This document shows, one piece after another, positions 15,162-24,431 of a stretch of DNA of 32,985 nucleotides (its first letter is position 1; each line of letters opens with the position of its first letter). This stretch comes from Acrocarpospora phusangensis (GTDB lineage Bacteria; Actinomycetota; Actinomycetes; Streptosporangiales; Streptosporangiaceae). The stretch spans positions 64,001 to 96,985 of the forward strand of contig NZ_BOOA01000031.1 of NCBI RefSeq assembly GCF_016862995.1, read 5' to 3'. A model generated the notes under the pieces. The model was not told where the DNA came from. It ran no database searches and saw only the letters and a list, made by a program, of their open reading frames with translations. Both the position numbers and the translations under genes were made by a program.

Positions 15162-17407
15162 GTCACCGGCACGCGGGCGCGGGCGGCCCGGCGGGCCGGG
15201 ATGAGGGCGACGAGCAGGCACGCGCCCACCGCGATCAGCACGGCGGCGGCGAGGGTGGCGGGGGTCGGGGCGCGGCCGATCCCGGCGCCCACGCCGCTGC
15301 CGTGCCCCTCCCAGTCGATCAGCGCCCGGGACAGCAGGGCCCCGGCCGCCGCGCCGGACAGCACGCCCAGCACGGCCAGGATGCCCGTCCCGGTCACGAG
15401 GGTGGCCATGACCTGGCGGGGGGTCAGGCCCATGGCCTGGAGCACGGCCAGGTCGCGCCGGTGGTCGCGCAGGCCAAGGGCGCTGGCGGTGAGCAGGGTG
15501 GTCAGGCCGATCAGGGCCAGCACGACGACCAGCGCGACGATGATCACGCGGATGACGGCCAGGCGGTCGGCCGGGTTGACCGTCTGGGTGACCTCCAGGC
15601 CGCGATCCGACCCGAGGAGCCTCGCCCTGACCTCCCGGGCGTCCGCGCCGTCCTTCAGCACGAGCGCGTAGAAGTGCGGCGGCACGGCGTCCTTGGCGGC
15701 CAGGGTGTCGATGCCGAAGGAGAGGACCTCGCCGTCCTGCTCGGGTTCGATCACCCGGCCGACGATGTGCACGATCAGCGGGGTGCCGCCGACGGTCAGC
15801 CGGACCCGGTCGCCGATCCGGATGCTGAGCAGGTCGAGCAGGCCCTGCCCGGCGACCGCCTCGCCGCGTTCGCGGAACATGCGGCCCTCGATGACGTGGA
15901 ACGGGTAGGGCGCGGTGGACGAGCCCAACGCCCGGGTCCGCACCGTTCTGGTCTGCCAGGGGACGAGGGCGTCCAGTTCGACGCCGGGGTAGGCGGCGAG
16001 CACGGCCGGGTCGGCCATCGCGCGCAGGCGCGCCTCGCCCGCGCCGAGGTCCCCGGGCCGGACGGACAGGGCCGCGGCCTGGCCGACCTTGGCCGGGTTC
16101 GCCGTGAAGTCGTCGAGGGTGGCCCAGCAGCCCAGGCCGATGGTGATCATCATCATCGGGACGGCCAGGCCGGCGCTGGTGAGGACCGCGGGGGTGCGCC
16201 GGGTGAACGCGTCCCGGGTGCCGAGGACCAGGGCGGGCGGGAGCCGTACCAGGAGGGCGAGGCGGGCCAGGCGGGACAGGCGGCCGTGGGGCGGGACCGC
16301 CGGAGCGGCCGGGATGGGGGCGGTCCTGCCGCCGCGCCAGGCGGGCAGCAGGACGGCGACCAGGACGATCAGGATGGTGCCGAGGCCGATCGCGGCCAGT
16401 TGGCCGGGGGAGGGCGGCACCCGCAGCGTGGCGGCGGTGATCACGTGCCCGGCGGCCAGGCCGATCAGGATGCCGAGCAGCCCCAGCAGCCCGTGCTCCG
16501 CCAGGAGCATGGCGGAGACCTGCCGGGGCGTGAAGCCGAGCGATTTGAGCGTGGCCAGGTCGCGCAGCTGGCCGAGCACCCGGCCGCCGGTCGCGTTGGC
16601 CAGCGCCAGCGCCGCGCCCACCAGGCCGGCCGCGCCGAACAGCGCGAGCAGCAGGCCGAGCAGCCGGTTGTCCAGTTCCATGGAGGCCCGCACCTCGCGC
16701 CAGGTGGCGACCCGCTGCACCTGCCCGGCCAGGACGGTCACCGACCGCTGCACCACCAGGTTGGTGTCCTCGGGGTCGGCGAGCCGCAGGCCCGTGACGT
16801 TCTCGCTGCGGCCGGGCGCGGGCTCGACCGTGCTCAGCGTCTGCCGGAGCGTCCAGGCCAGGCCGGGCGCCCAGTCGGGATAGAAGCCCTGGTCGCCGCT
16901 CTCCGCGACGCCCTTCACGAAGAGGGCGTGGGTGGCGCCGTCCAGGCCGGTCACGGTGAAGGCGCTGCCCGGCCGCAGCCCGGTGGCCGTCGCGAACGAG
17001 CGCTCCACGACCACGCCGCCGGGGTCGGCGGGGTCCAGCCACCGGCCCTCGGTCATCAGCGGTGTGGCGACCTTCGGGGGCACGGCGGGGGCCTCCTGGA
17101 GGGCGACGGGCACCTTGCGGCCGCCGGCCGCCAGCGTGGCGGGCGCGCTCACGTAGGGCCCGGCGATCTCGGTGACGCCCGTCAGGCCCCGCAGTTCCGC
17201 GACGTCGGGCGCGTCCTTGGTGTGGATCCAGACGTGCGCGCCATGGCCGCGGGTGAACAGCCCGCGCCACGGGTTGGTGCCCTCCTCCAGCAGCGTCGCG
17301 GCCGTCACCAGCGCCGCCACGATCCCCGCCACGGCCAGCACCGTGAGCGCCACCTGCGCCCGCCTGGCCAGGAGATCCGCCCGGATCCACCGCCACTCAG
17401 CGACCAT
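15152..17407 (-). CDS. ABC transporter permease with two FtsX-like domains
   Basis: 751 residues. The N-terminal membrane segment (VALTVLAVAGIVAALVTAAT) is followed by a large extracytoplasmic region, as in MacB/LolE-type permeases. The FtsX signature occurs twice, LKSLGFTPRQV near residue 285 and LQAMGLTPRQV near 660, each followed by hydrophobic helices; this gives the duplicated layout of single-chain permeases for export or lipoprotein/peptide handling. ATG 17407 has GAGGGG at suitable spacing. It is encoded downstream of the ATPase and PadR regulator, separated from the ATPase by 170 bases that hold two small overlapping ORFs. The substrate is unknown. Confidence 0.93.
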   Translation of the reverse strand: MVAEWRWIRADLLARRAQVALTVLAVAGIVAALVTAATLLEEGTNPWRGLFTRGHGAHVWIHTKDAPDVAELRGLTGVTEIAGPYVSAPATLAAGGRKVPVALQEAPAVPPKVATPLMTEGRWLDPADPGGVVVERSFATATGLRPGSAFTVTGLDGATHALFVKGVAESGDQGFYPDWAPGLAWTLRQTLSTVEPAPGRSENVTGLRLADPEDTNLVVQRSVTVLAGQVQRVATWREVRASMELDNRLLGLLLALFGAAGLVGAALALANATGGRVLGQLRDLATLKSLGFTPRQVSAMLLAEHGLLGLLGILIGLAAGHVITAATLRVPPSPGQLAAIGLGTILIVLVAVLLPAWRGGRTAPIPAAPAVPPHGRLSRLARLALLVRLPPALVLGTRDAFTRRTPAVLTSAGLAVPMMMITIGLGCWATLDDFTANPAKVGQAAALSVRPGDLGAGEARLRAMADPAVLAAYPGVELDALVPWQTRTVRTRALGSSTAPYPFHVIEGRMFRERGEAVAGQGLLDLLSIRIGDRVRLTVGGTPLIVHIVGRVIEPEQDGEVLSFGIDTLAAKDAVPPHFYALVLKDGADAREVRARLLGSDRGLEVTQTVNPADRLAVIRVIIVALVVVLALIGLTTLLTASALGLRDHRRDLAVLQAMGLTPRQVMATLVTGTGILAVLGVLSGAAAGALLSRALIDWEGHGSGVGAGIGRAPTPATLAAAVLIAVGACLLVALIPARRAARARVPVTAG

Positions 17408-17501
17408 CGCCGGACCCCTCGGTGTCGCCCACGGTGAATTCCATGTCGCGCACGGTATCCATCGCCACCGACATTTCCGCGCCCCGCGTCCCGCCGGTCA
17501 T
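17397..17501 (-). CDS. Candidate small ORF of 34 codons overlapping the permease start
   Basis: ATG 17501 forms an ATGA overlap with the stop of the preceding small ORF. The product begins [17 protein letters not shown], ends [13 protein letters not shown], and its stop lies 11 bases inside the permease gene. About 85 percent of codons end in G or C. No Shine-Dalgarno is visible, but stop-start coupling could supply ribosomes. No known family was recognised. It may be a true coupling peptide or a remnant. Confidence 0.35.
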   Translation of the reverse strand: MTGGTRGAEMSVAMDTVRDMEFTVGDTEGSGDGR

Positions 17502-17577
17502 CTCCCGGTGCCGTCCCCGGTGCGTGCCGGGTCGGGATCCGCCGTCTCCGACGATTTCGCGCGCCACGCGCCGCCGG

Positions 17578-17581
<4 letters not shown>
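17498..17581 (-). CDS. Candidate small ORF of 27 codons overlapping the ATPase stop
   Basis: ATG 17581 overlaps the ATPase TGA as ATGA, and its own TGA overlaps the next small ORF as ATGA. The product begins [17 protein letters not shown]. The first 11 bases (ATGACCGGCGG) are identical to the start of the next small ORF, suggesting a local duplication or repeated translation start. No family was recognised. Confidence 0.35.
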
Positions 17582-18308
<727 letters not shown>

Positions 18309-18312
<4 letters not shown>

Positions 18313-18818
18313 GTCACGAGGTCCTCCTGGCAGCGTTCCAGCCAGTCGAGGTCGGCCTGCAGGTGCAGGGTGGCGCCCTCGATGAGCAGGAGAGCGACCC
18401 GATCCCCCGGGTCGGTGCGCTCGGCGAGTTCGGTGAGATCCCGCATGAGCGAGAGGTAGTGGCGGCGCTGCCGGTTGATCAGCGCCATCCGGTCGGCGAT
18501 GCCGGTGAGCGGCGCGAGCACCAGCTTCATGAAGAACTCGTCGCGTACGCGCGGGCCCTCGGTCGGCTCGTCGACCCAGGTCTCCAGGGCCTCCCGGCCG
18601 TCGGCGGTGAGGTAGTAGACCTTCTTGTTCGGGCGGTTGGACTGCTCCACGTCGACGGCCCTGACCAGTCCGTCCTTCTCCAGGCGGCCGAGCGTGACGT
18701 AGATCTGCCCGATGTTGGGGGACGGGTAGGCGCTGCCGAAGGTCTGCTCCAGGGCCTGTTTCAACTCGTAGCCGTGGGCAGGTTCCTTCGCCAGGAGTGC
18801 CAGCAGCGGCAGCCGCAC
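18309..18818 (-). CDS. PadR-family transcriptional regulator
   Basis: 169 residues from GTG 18818, which has GGAGG seven bases upstream; the frame extends to 18896 but no signal supports a start there. The winged-helix domain reads LPLLALLAKEPAHGYELKQ, PSPNIGQIYVTLGRLEKDGL, then VYYLTADGREALETWV, and the C-terminal helical part (about 100-165) should dimerise. PadR proteins commonly repress neighbouring transporter genes and are released by a ligand. It heads the ATPase-permease operon, and a 15-bp palindrome in the divergent region is the likely target. The same palindrome overlaps the putative promoter of the sugar importer. Confidence 0.93.
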
Positions 18819-18846
18819 CCGCCCACCTCCGTTACCGAATTGCCGG

Positions 18847-18881
18847 TTGACGTCCACATTAGCGCTATGCATAACATGCAT
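18847..18881. promoter_or_regulatory. Divergent promoter region with palindrome ATGCAT-AAC-ATGCAT
   Basis: The plus strand has TTGACG (18847-18852), 17 bases, then CATAAC (18870-18875), a plausible promoter for the sugar importer. The minus strand has TAATGT (18861-18856) as a possible padR -10. The perfect dyad ATGCAT-AAC-ATGCAT (18867-18881) overlaps the importer -10 and lies just upstream of the padR -10, a suitable place for PadR to control both directions. Confidence 0.5.
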
Positions 18882-18928
18882 GCACCTACCTAACACGTAT
18901 GTAAAGCGATGTTCACGCGGAGGAAAAG

Positions 18929-20170
18929 ATGATGCGTCGAACGCTTGCGTTCCTGGTCGCTCTGGCGACCGGGTGCTCGGCGCTCGGCGCGCCCGGCGGC
19001 GAACCCCCGGCGGCGGGGCCGATCACCCTGGTCATCGGGCGGGACACCACCGCCTACCTCCGTCCCCTGCTCGAACGCTGGAACTCGGCCCACCCGGCCG
19101 AGCCGGTGACGCTGCTCGAACTGCCGGAAGCGGCCGACGAGCAGCGGGCCCAGATGGTGGCCAACCTGCAGGCGCGCTCCGACCGGTACGACGTGCTCGG
19201 GCTCGACGTCGTCTGGACCGCGGAGTTCGCCGACGCCGGCTGGATCGTGCCGCTGGACCGCGGCGCGTTCCCGCTGGCCAAGTTCCTGCCGCCGGTGGTG
19301 GACACCGCCGTGTACCAGGACAAGCTGTGGGCGGTGCCGTACACCAGCAACGCCGGGCTGCTCTACTACCGCACCGATCTGCTGGGTGCCGAGAAGCCGC
19401 CGCGGACCTGGGCCGAGCTGCGCGACCAGGCCATCCGCCTGGGCCGCGACAAGGGACTGGGCGGGTACGCCGGGCAGTTCCTCCCCTACGAGGGGCTGAC
19501 GGTGAACTTCGCGGAGGCCGTGCAGTCCGCGGGCGGGTCGATCCTCAGCCCGGACGCGCGGCAGGTCACCATGGACCCGCCGGTCGCCACGACCGCCCTC
19601 GACTTCCTGGCCTCCGGCGTACGGGAGGGCTGGATCCCCCAGGAGGCCCTCTCCTACAAGGAGGAGGAGTCCCGGCTGGCGTTCCAGGAGGGGCGCCTGC
19701 TCTTCGCCCGCAACTGGCTGCCCGCCTACGGCCCGGCCACCCACTCCGCGGTGGCCGGCAAGTTCGCGGTCACCCGGCTGCCGGGGCTGCACGGCCCCGG
19801 CTCCAGCTCGCTCGGCGGCGTGAACCTGGCCGTCAGCGCGTTCTCCCGCCGGCAGCAGTCGGCGATCGACTTCATCCGGTACTTCACCGGCCTGGAAAAC
19901 CAGCGCCTGGTGCTCACCGAAGGGTCCTTCCCGCCGGTGTGGACCCAGCTGTACGACGACCCGGCGCTGATCGAACGATTCCCCTACCTACCGGTGCTCA
20001 AGGAAGCCATCCTCACCGCCAGGCCCCGGCCGGTCACGGCCAACTACAACCAGGTCAGCCTGGCCGTCTCCAGCGCCGTCTCGGGCGCGCTTTCCGGCAC
20101 CACCCCCGTCGAGGAGACCGTCGCCGATCTGAAGCGACAACTCGGCGAGGTCATCCGCTCAGGAGGATAA
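18929..20170 (+). CDS. Sugar-binding lipoprotein, trehalose/maltose-binding type (LpqY/ThuE-like)
   Basis: 413 residues. A basic start (MMRRTLAFLVALATGC) with Cys in a lipobox marks an exported lipoprotein; GGAGG lies five bases before ATG 18929. Family features are DVLGLDVVWTAEFADAGWI, LWAVPYTSNAGLLYYRTDLL, PRTWAELRDQAI and YAGQFLPYEGLTVNFAEAV. The last resembles the YEGL..NF.E block of trehalose/maltose-binding proteins and mycobacterial LpqY. It would capture a disaccharide for the permeases encoded downstream. It is followed after two bases by a second, different binding-protein gene, which is unusual. Trehalose as ligand is inferred from family resemblance and the window's trehalose genes. 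Confidence 0.85.
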   Translation: MMRRTLAFLVALATGCSALGAPGGEPPAAGPITLVIGRDTTAYLRPLLERWNSAHPAEPVTLLELPEAADEQRAQMVANLQARSDRYDVLGLDVVWTAEFADAGWIVPLDRGAFPLAKFLPPVVDTAVYQDKLWAVPYTSNAGLLYYRTDLLGAEKPPRTWAELRDQAIRLGRDKGLGGYAGQFLPYEGLTVNFAEAVQSAGGSILSPDARQVTMDPPVATTALDFLASGVREGWIPQEALSYKEEESRLAFQEGRLLFARNWLPAYGPATHSAVAGKFAVTRLPGLHGPGSSSLGGVNLAVSAFSRRQQSAIDFIRYFTGLENQRLVLTEGSFPPVWTQLYDDPALIERFPYLPVLKEAILTARPRPVTANYNQVSLAVSSAVSGALSGTTPVEETVADLKRQLGEVIRSGG

Positions 20171-20172
20171 CC

Positions 20173-21489
20173 ATGCGCAAACCCGCCTATCTGCTGATCG
20201 CCGCCCTGGCCCTCACCACCGCGTGCGGCGGCGGGTCCGAAACCCCGGCGGCCCCGGCCGGGTCCGCCTCCGCCCCCGCGGCCAAGGCCCTGGCCGGCGT
20301 CAAGATCGAAGTCGCCGCCAAGTGGACCGGCGAGGAGCAGGCCAACTTCGAGCAGGTGCTGGCCGCCTTCGAGGAGAAGACCGGCGCCGACGTCGTCTAC
20401 GCCTCGACCGGCGAGGACACCGGCGCCTACCTCGGCCCGCGCATCGAGGGCGGCACCCCGCCGGACGTGGCGATCCTGCCGCAGCCCGGCCTGGTCCAGC
20501 AGTACGCGGACCAGAACGCGCTCAAGCCGCTGAGCGCCGGCGTGCAGAAGCAGATCGACGACAACTACACGCCGTACTGGAAGGAGCTGGGCTCGGCCGG
20601 CGGCCAGGTCTACGGCGTGCTGGTGAAGGCGGCGCACAAGTCGCTCATCTGGTACCGGACCCCCGCGTTCGAGGACGCCGGCGCGGCCGAGGCCACCACC
20701 TGGGACGACCTGATCGGCAAGACCGCGCAGACGCTGGCCGACGCCGGCACCCCGCCGTTCTCGCTCTGCGGCGCCTCCGGCTGGACGCTCACCGACCTGT
20801 TCGAGAACGTCTACCTGTCCAGCGCGGGCCCGGAGAACTACGACAAGCTGGCCAAGCACGAGATCCCGTGGACCGACGCCACGGTCACCACGGCGCTGAC
20901 CAAGATGGCGCAGATCTTCGGCAAGCCCGACTTCGTGCTCGGCGGCGCGTCCGGCGCCCTCCAGACCGACTTCCCGACCTGTGTGACCCAGGTGTACGGC
21001 GAGAAGAAGGCCGCCATGGTGATCGAGGCCGACTTCGTCGCCTCCTCCGCCACCCAGTCCGGCGCCACGGTCGGCGAGGACGCCAAGATCATGCCGTTCC
21101 CGACCGTGGGCGACACCGCCCCCGTGGTGCTCGGCGGCGACATCGGCGTGGCGCTGAAGGACACCGAGGGCGCCATGGCGCTGCTGGAGTTCCTGGCCTC
21201 CAAGGAGGGCGGCGAGATCTGGGCCAAGCTGCCCGGCTACCTGTCGCCCAACCGCAACGTCTCCCCGGACAACTACCCCAGTGAACTGACCAAGCAGCTG
21301 GCCCAGACGATCATCTCGGCCGGCGAGTCAGTCCGGTACGACATGTCCGACCTGGCCCCCAGCGCCTTCGGCGGCACCGACGGCAAGGGCGAGTGGAAGC
21401 ACCTCCAGGACTTCCTCCGCGACCCGGCCGACATCAAGGGCACCCAGGAGAAGCTCGAAGCCGACGCCGCGAAGTCCTACAAGGAGTAG
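20173..21489 (+). CDS. Second sugar-binding lipoprotein, alpha-glucoside type (AglE-like)
   Basis: 438 residues starting at ATG 20173 with AGGAGG six bases upstream. The signal peptide MRKPAYLLIAALALTTAC ends in a lipobox Cys, followed by a low-complexity Gly/Ala/Pro/Ser linker. The rest is a family 1 extracellular solute-binding fold (WTGEEQANFEQVLAAFEEKT, PPDVAILPQPGLVQQYAD, KSLIWYRTPAFEDAG, TTWDDLIG, ASGWTLTDLFENVYL), closest in pattern to AglE alpha-glucoside-binding proteins. It differs strongly from the preceding binding protein, so this is not a recent tandem duplication. AAGGAG at its end serves as ribosome site for the first permease gene. Confidence 0.88.
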   Translation: MRKPAYLLIAALALTTACGGGSETPAAPAGSASAPAAKALAGVKIEVAAKWTGEEQANFEQVLAAFEEKTGADVVYASTGEDTGAYLGPRIEGGTPPDVAILPQPGLVQQYADQNALKPLSAGVQKQIDDNYTPYWKELGSAGGQVYGVLVKAAHKSLIWYRTPAFEDAGAAEATTWDDLIGKTAQTLADAGTPPFSLCGASGWTLTDLFENVYLSSAGPENYDKLAKHEIPWTDATVTTALTKMAQIFGKPDFVLGGASGALQTDFPTCVTQVYGEKKAAMVIEADFVASSATQSGATVGEDAKIMPFPTVGDTAPVVLGGDIGVALKDTEGAMALLEFLASKEGGEIWAKLPGYLSPNRNVSPDNYPSELTKQLAQTIISAGESVRYDMSDLAPSAFGGTDGKGEWKHLQDFLRDPADIKGTQEKLEADAAKSYKE

Positions 21490-21493
21490 GTCC

Positions 21494-22807
21494 ATGGCCA
21501 CCCCCCAACCCCCGGGCGGGCGTCTCCGCCTGGGGCCGTCCCCCGCGATGGCATGGCTCTTCCTGGCCCCGGCGCTGATCCTGCTGGCCGCCTGGATGGT
21601 CTACCCGATCATCTACTCGATCTTCCGCAGCCTGCACGACTCCGGCGGGAACACCTTCGTCGGCCTGGCCAACTACGGCGCCATCTTCAGCGACCCGGCC
21701 ACCCTCATCACGATCCGCAACAACATCATCTGGGTGGTGGTCGCGCCGCTGGTGGTGACCGTGCTCGGGCTGATCTTCGCGGTGCTGACCGAGCGCATCC
21801 GCTGGGCGACCGCCTTCAAGCTCGTGCTGTTCATGCCGATGGCCGTCTCGCTGCTGGCCGCCGGCGTCATCTTCCGCCTGGTCTACGAGCAGAGCCCGGA
21901 CAAGGGTGTCGCCAACGCGATCATCACGACCGTGCAGAGCGTCTTCTCCGGCGACCAGGGCTACCCGGGGGCCCGCCCCCGGGAGAACGAGGCGGCGCCC
22001 GCGGCGCTCCAGAACGGCGCGGTGGTCACCAAGCAGCCGGCGCAGCCCGGTCAACCGGCGCTGATCCCGCTGGTGGGGCTGAGCCCCGACGCCGTGGCCG
22101 GCTTCCCGGCCGCGGCGGCCCCCGCCGCCGGCCCCGGCCTGTCCGGGACGATCTGGATCGACACCGTCCGCGGGGGCGGCGGCACGGTCAACCAGATCGA
22201 CCCCCAGGAGCGGGGCCTGGCGGGGGTGACCGTCGAAGCGCTGGAAGGCGACACGGTCCGGGCCACCACCGAGACCGAGGCGAACGGCAGCTTCCGCTTC
22301 GAGGAGCTCACCTCCGGCTCGTACACGCTGCGGCTGCCGCAGTCCAACTTCGCCGCCGCGTTCGGGGGCGTGACGTGGCTGGGGCCGGCGCTGATCACTC
22401 CGGCGATCATCGGCGCGTACATCTGGGTCTGGGCGGGGTTCGCGATGGTGCTGATCGCCGCCGGGCTCTCCGCCATCCCCAGGGACGCGCTGGAGGCGGC
22501 CAGGATCGACGGCGCCACCGAGTGGCAGGTGTTCCGCAAGATCACCGTACCGCTGCTCTCACCGGTCCTGCTGGTGGTCTTCGTGACGATGATCATCAAC
22601 GTGCTGAAGGTCTTCGACCTGGTCTTCATCATCGCGCCCGGCTCGGTCCAGCCCGACGCGAACGTGGTCGCGCTGGAGATGTGGCGGGTCTCCTTCGGCG
22701 GCGGCGGCAACCAGGGCATGGGCAGCGCGCTGGCGATCTTCCTGCTCCTGCTGGTCCTGCCGTTCATGTTCTTCAACATCCGCCGGTTCCGGAGGGACGA
22801 ACGATGA
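21494..22807 (+). CDS. CUT1 sugar ABC permease (AglF-like) with inserted extracellular Ig-like domain
   Basis: 437 residues, about 140 longer than usual. Three membrane segments (about 19-47, 77-98, 107-131) and QSPDKGVANAI are followed by an insertion from about residue 150 to 293. The family then resumes at WLGPALITPAIIGAYIWVW with the EAA loop LEAARIDGATEWQVFRKIT. The insertion has a Pro/Ala-rich linker and a beta-rich segment (about 216-290, including GLAGVTVEALEGDTV and NGSFRFEELTSGSYTLRLP) like carboxypeptidase-regulatory/Cna-B-type Ig-like repeats. Topology puts it outside the membrane, where binding proteins dock. ATG 21494 is four bases after the binding-protein gene; the stop overlaps the next permease gene (ATGA). 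Confidence 0.9.
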   Translation: MATPQPPGGRLRLGPSPAMAWLFLAPALILLAAWMVYPIIYSIFRSLHDSGGNTFVGLANYGAIFSDPATLITIRNNIIWVVVAPLVVTVLGLIFAVLTERIRWATAFKLVLFMPMAVSLLAAGVIFRLVYEQSPDKGVANAIITTVQSVFSGDQGYPGARPRENEAAPAALQNGAVVTKQPAQPGQPALIPLVGLSPDAVAGFPAAAAPAAGPGLSGTIWIDTVRGGGGTVNQIDPQERGLAGVTVEALEGDTVRATTETEANGSFRFEELTSGSYTLRLPQSNFAAAFGGVTWLGPALITPAIIGAYIWVWAGFAMVLIAAGLSAIPRDALEAARIDGATEWQVFRKITVPLLSPVLLVVFVTMIINVLKVFDLVFIIAPGSVQPDANVVALEMWRVSFGGGGNQGMGSALAIFLLLLVLPFMFFNIRRFRRDER

Positions 22808-23670
22808 GCGAGACGACCATCCAGCGCGGACCCGCCGGCCGTCTGATCGACCGGATCGGCGGCGGCGTGCTCCAGGTGGTGCTCATCCTGGTGGCGCTGT
22901 TCTGGCTGGTGCCGACCCTCGGCCTGCTGGTGGTCTCGCTGCGGAGGGAGACCGACAACAACTCCTCCGGCTGGTGGACGCTGTTCGCCAAGCCGGCGCA
23001 GCTGACCCTGGAGAACTACGGCAACCTGATCGCCTCCGGGTTCAGCGCGTCGTTCTGGAACACCGTGCTGATCACGGTGCCGGCCACGCTGCTGGTCATC
23101 GGGATCGCGGCCACGGCGGCGTACGCGTTCGCCTGGATCGAGTTCCCGGGCAGGGACGCGCTGTTCCTGGTGGTCATCGCGCTGCTGGTGGTGCCGGTGC
23201 AGATCGCCCTCATCCCGATCGCCAAGATGTACGGCGCGCTGGGCATCTTCGGCTCCGTCGCCGGGGTGGTGCTGTTCCACGTGGCCTTCGGGCTGCCGTT
23301 CGCCATCTTCCTGCTGCGCAACTTCTTCGCGGGCATCCCGCGGGAGCTGCTGGAGGCGTCCCGGATGGACGGGGCGCCGGAGTGGCGGATCTTCGTGACC
23401 GTGGTCTTCCCGCTGGCCAAGCCGGCGATCGCGTCGCTGGGCATCTTCCAGTTCCTGTGGGTCTGGAACGACCTGCTGGTGGCCCTGGTGTACGCGGACA
23501 CGGAGAACCAGCCGATGACGAAGGCCCTGCAATCACAGATGAGGCAGTTCGGGACGAATGTCGACATCCTCGCGCCCGGCGCGTTCCTGTCGCTGATCAT
23601 CCCGTTGGTGCTGTTCTTCGCCTTCCAGCGGTACTTCGTCCAGGGTCTGCTGGCGGGCTCGGTGAAGTAG
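22804..23670 (+). CDS. CUT1 sugar ABC permease, second subunit (AglG/MalG-like)
   Basis: 288 residues with about six membrane helices (for example VLQVVLILVALFWLVPTLGL, ALFLVVIALLVVPVQIALIP) and the EAA loop LLEASRMDGAPEWRIFVTVV. It pairs with the preceding permease to form the channel. ATG 22804 overlaps the previous stop by four bases. No ATP-binding gene follows; such actinobacterial importers usually share an MsiK-type ATPase encoded elsewhere, which is inferred here. Confidence 0.94.
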   Translation: MSETTIQRGPAGRLIDRIGGGVLQVVLILVALFWLVPTLGLLVVSLRRETDNNSSGWWTLFAKPAQLTLENYGNLIASGFSASFWNTVLITVPATLLVIGIAATAAYAFAWIEFPGRDALFLVVIALLVVPVQIALIPIAKMYGALGIFGSVAGVVLFHVAFGLPFAIFLLRNFFAGIPRELLEASRMDGAPEWRIFVTVVFPLAKPAIASLGIFQFLWVWNDLLVALVYADTENQPMTKALQSQMRQFGTNVDILAPGAFLSLIIPLVLFFAFQRYFVQGLLAGSVK

Positions 23671-23679
23671 GCCGGAAAT

Positions 23680-23720
23680 GTACGACATCGCGCGGCGGAT
23701 TCGTGCGCGCGATGTCGTAC
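23680..23720. terminator. 15-bp perfect inverted repeat after the importer operon
   Basis: GTACGACATCGCGCG (23680-23694) and CGCGCGATGTCGTAC (23706-23720) form a perfect stem with an 11-base loop, starting 10 bases after the permease stop. It is probably the operon terminator. Because it reaches to within nine bases of the putative ung -10 (TAGGCT, 23729-23734), it could also act as an operator. Confidence 0.7.
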
Positions 23721-23742
23721 CCGGTCGGTAGGCTCCGCGACC

Positions 23743-24420
23743 ATGACAGCACGTCCCTTACCCGAGATCATGGAAGCCGGTTGGGCCAAGGCCCTTGAGC
23801 CCGTCGCCGGGCGGATAACCGCGATGGGAGACTTCCTCCGGCAGGAGATCAGCGAAGGCCGGCAGTACCTTCCGGCCGGGTCCAATGTGCTCCGCGCGTT
23901 CCAGCAGCCGCTGGCCGACGTGCGGGTGCTGATCGTGGGGCAGGATCCGTACCCGACGCCCGGGCATCCGATCGGCCTGAGCTTCTCGGTGGCCGCCGAC
24001 GTGCGCCCGCTGCCGGGCAGCCTGCGCAACATCTTCACCGAGTACACGGCCGACCTCGGCCTGCCCGCGCCGTCCAACGGGGACCTCACCCCGTGGACCG
24101 AGCAGGGGGTGCTGCTGCTCAACCGGGTGCTCACCGTGATGCCGGGCAAGCCCGCCTCGCACCGGGGCAAGGGCTGGGAGGAGGTCACCGAGCAGGCCAT
24201 CCACGCGCTGGTCGAGCGCGGCGGCCCGCTGGTGGCGATCCTGTGGGGCCGCGACGCCCGGAACCTGCGGCCGATGCTGGGCCCGGTGCCGTGCATCGAG
24301 TCCGCGCACCCGAGCCCGCTGTCGGCGCGCAGCGGCTTCTTCGGCTCGCGCCCGTTCAGCCGCGCCAACGCGCTGCTGACCGAGCAGGGCGGGTCTCCGG
24401 TCGAATGGAAGCTCCCCTAG
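23743..24420 (+). CDS. ung: Uracil-DNA glycosylase (family 1)
   Basis: 225 residues, standard Ung length. The water-activating motif GQDPYP has catalytic Asp68 and the DNA-intercalating loop is [18 protein letters not shown] with His189; [24 protein letters not shown] is also characteristic. It excises uracil from DNA at the start of base-excision repair. TAGGCT at 23729-23734 lies eight bases before ATG 23743 with no clear Shine-Dalgarno, suggesting a leaderless or very short leader transcript. Confidence 0.97.
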   Translation: MTARPLPEIMEAGWAKALEPVAGRITAMGDFLRQEISEGRQYLPAGSNVLRAFQQPLADVRVLIVGQDPYPTPGHPIGLSFSVAADVRPLPGSLRNIFTEYTADLGLPAPSNGDLTPWTEQGVLLLNRVLTVMPGKPASHRGKGWEEVTEQAIHALVERGGPLVAILWGRDARNLRPMLGPVPCIESAHPSPLSARSGFFGSRPFSRANALLTEQGGSPVEWKLP

Positions 24421-24431
24421 GATTCACCACC

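Noticed and set aside
15302-17437. Plus-strand reading frame of about 700 codons opposite the FtsX-type permease
   Set aside because: Antisense shadow of a clearly recognisable permease, rich in Gly/Arg/Asp with no domain.
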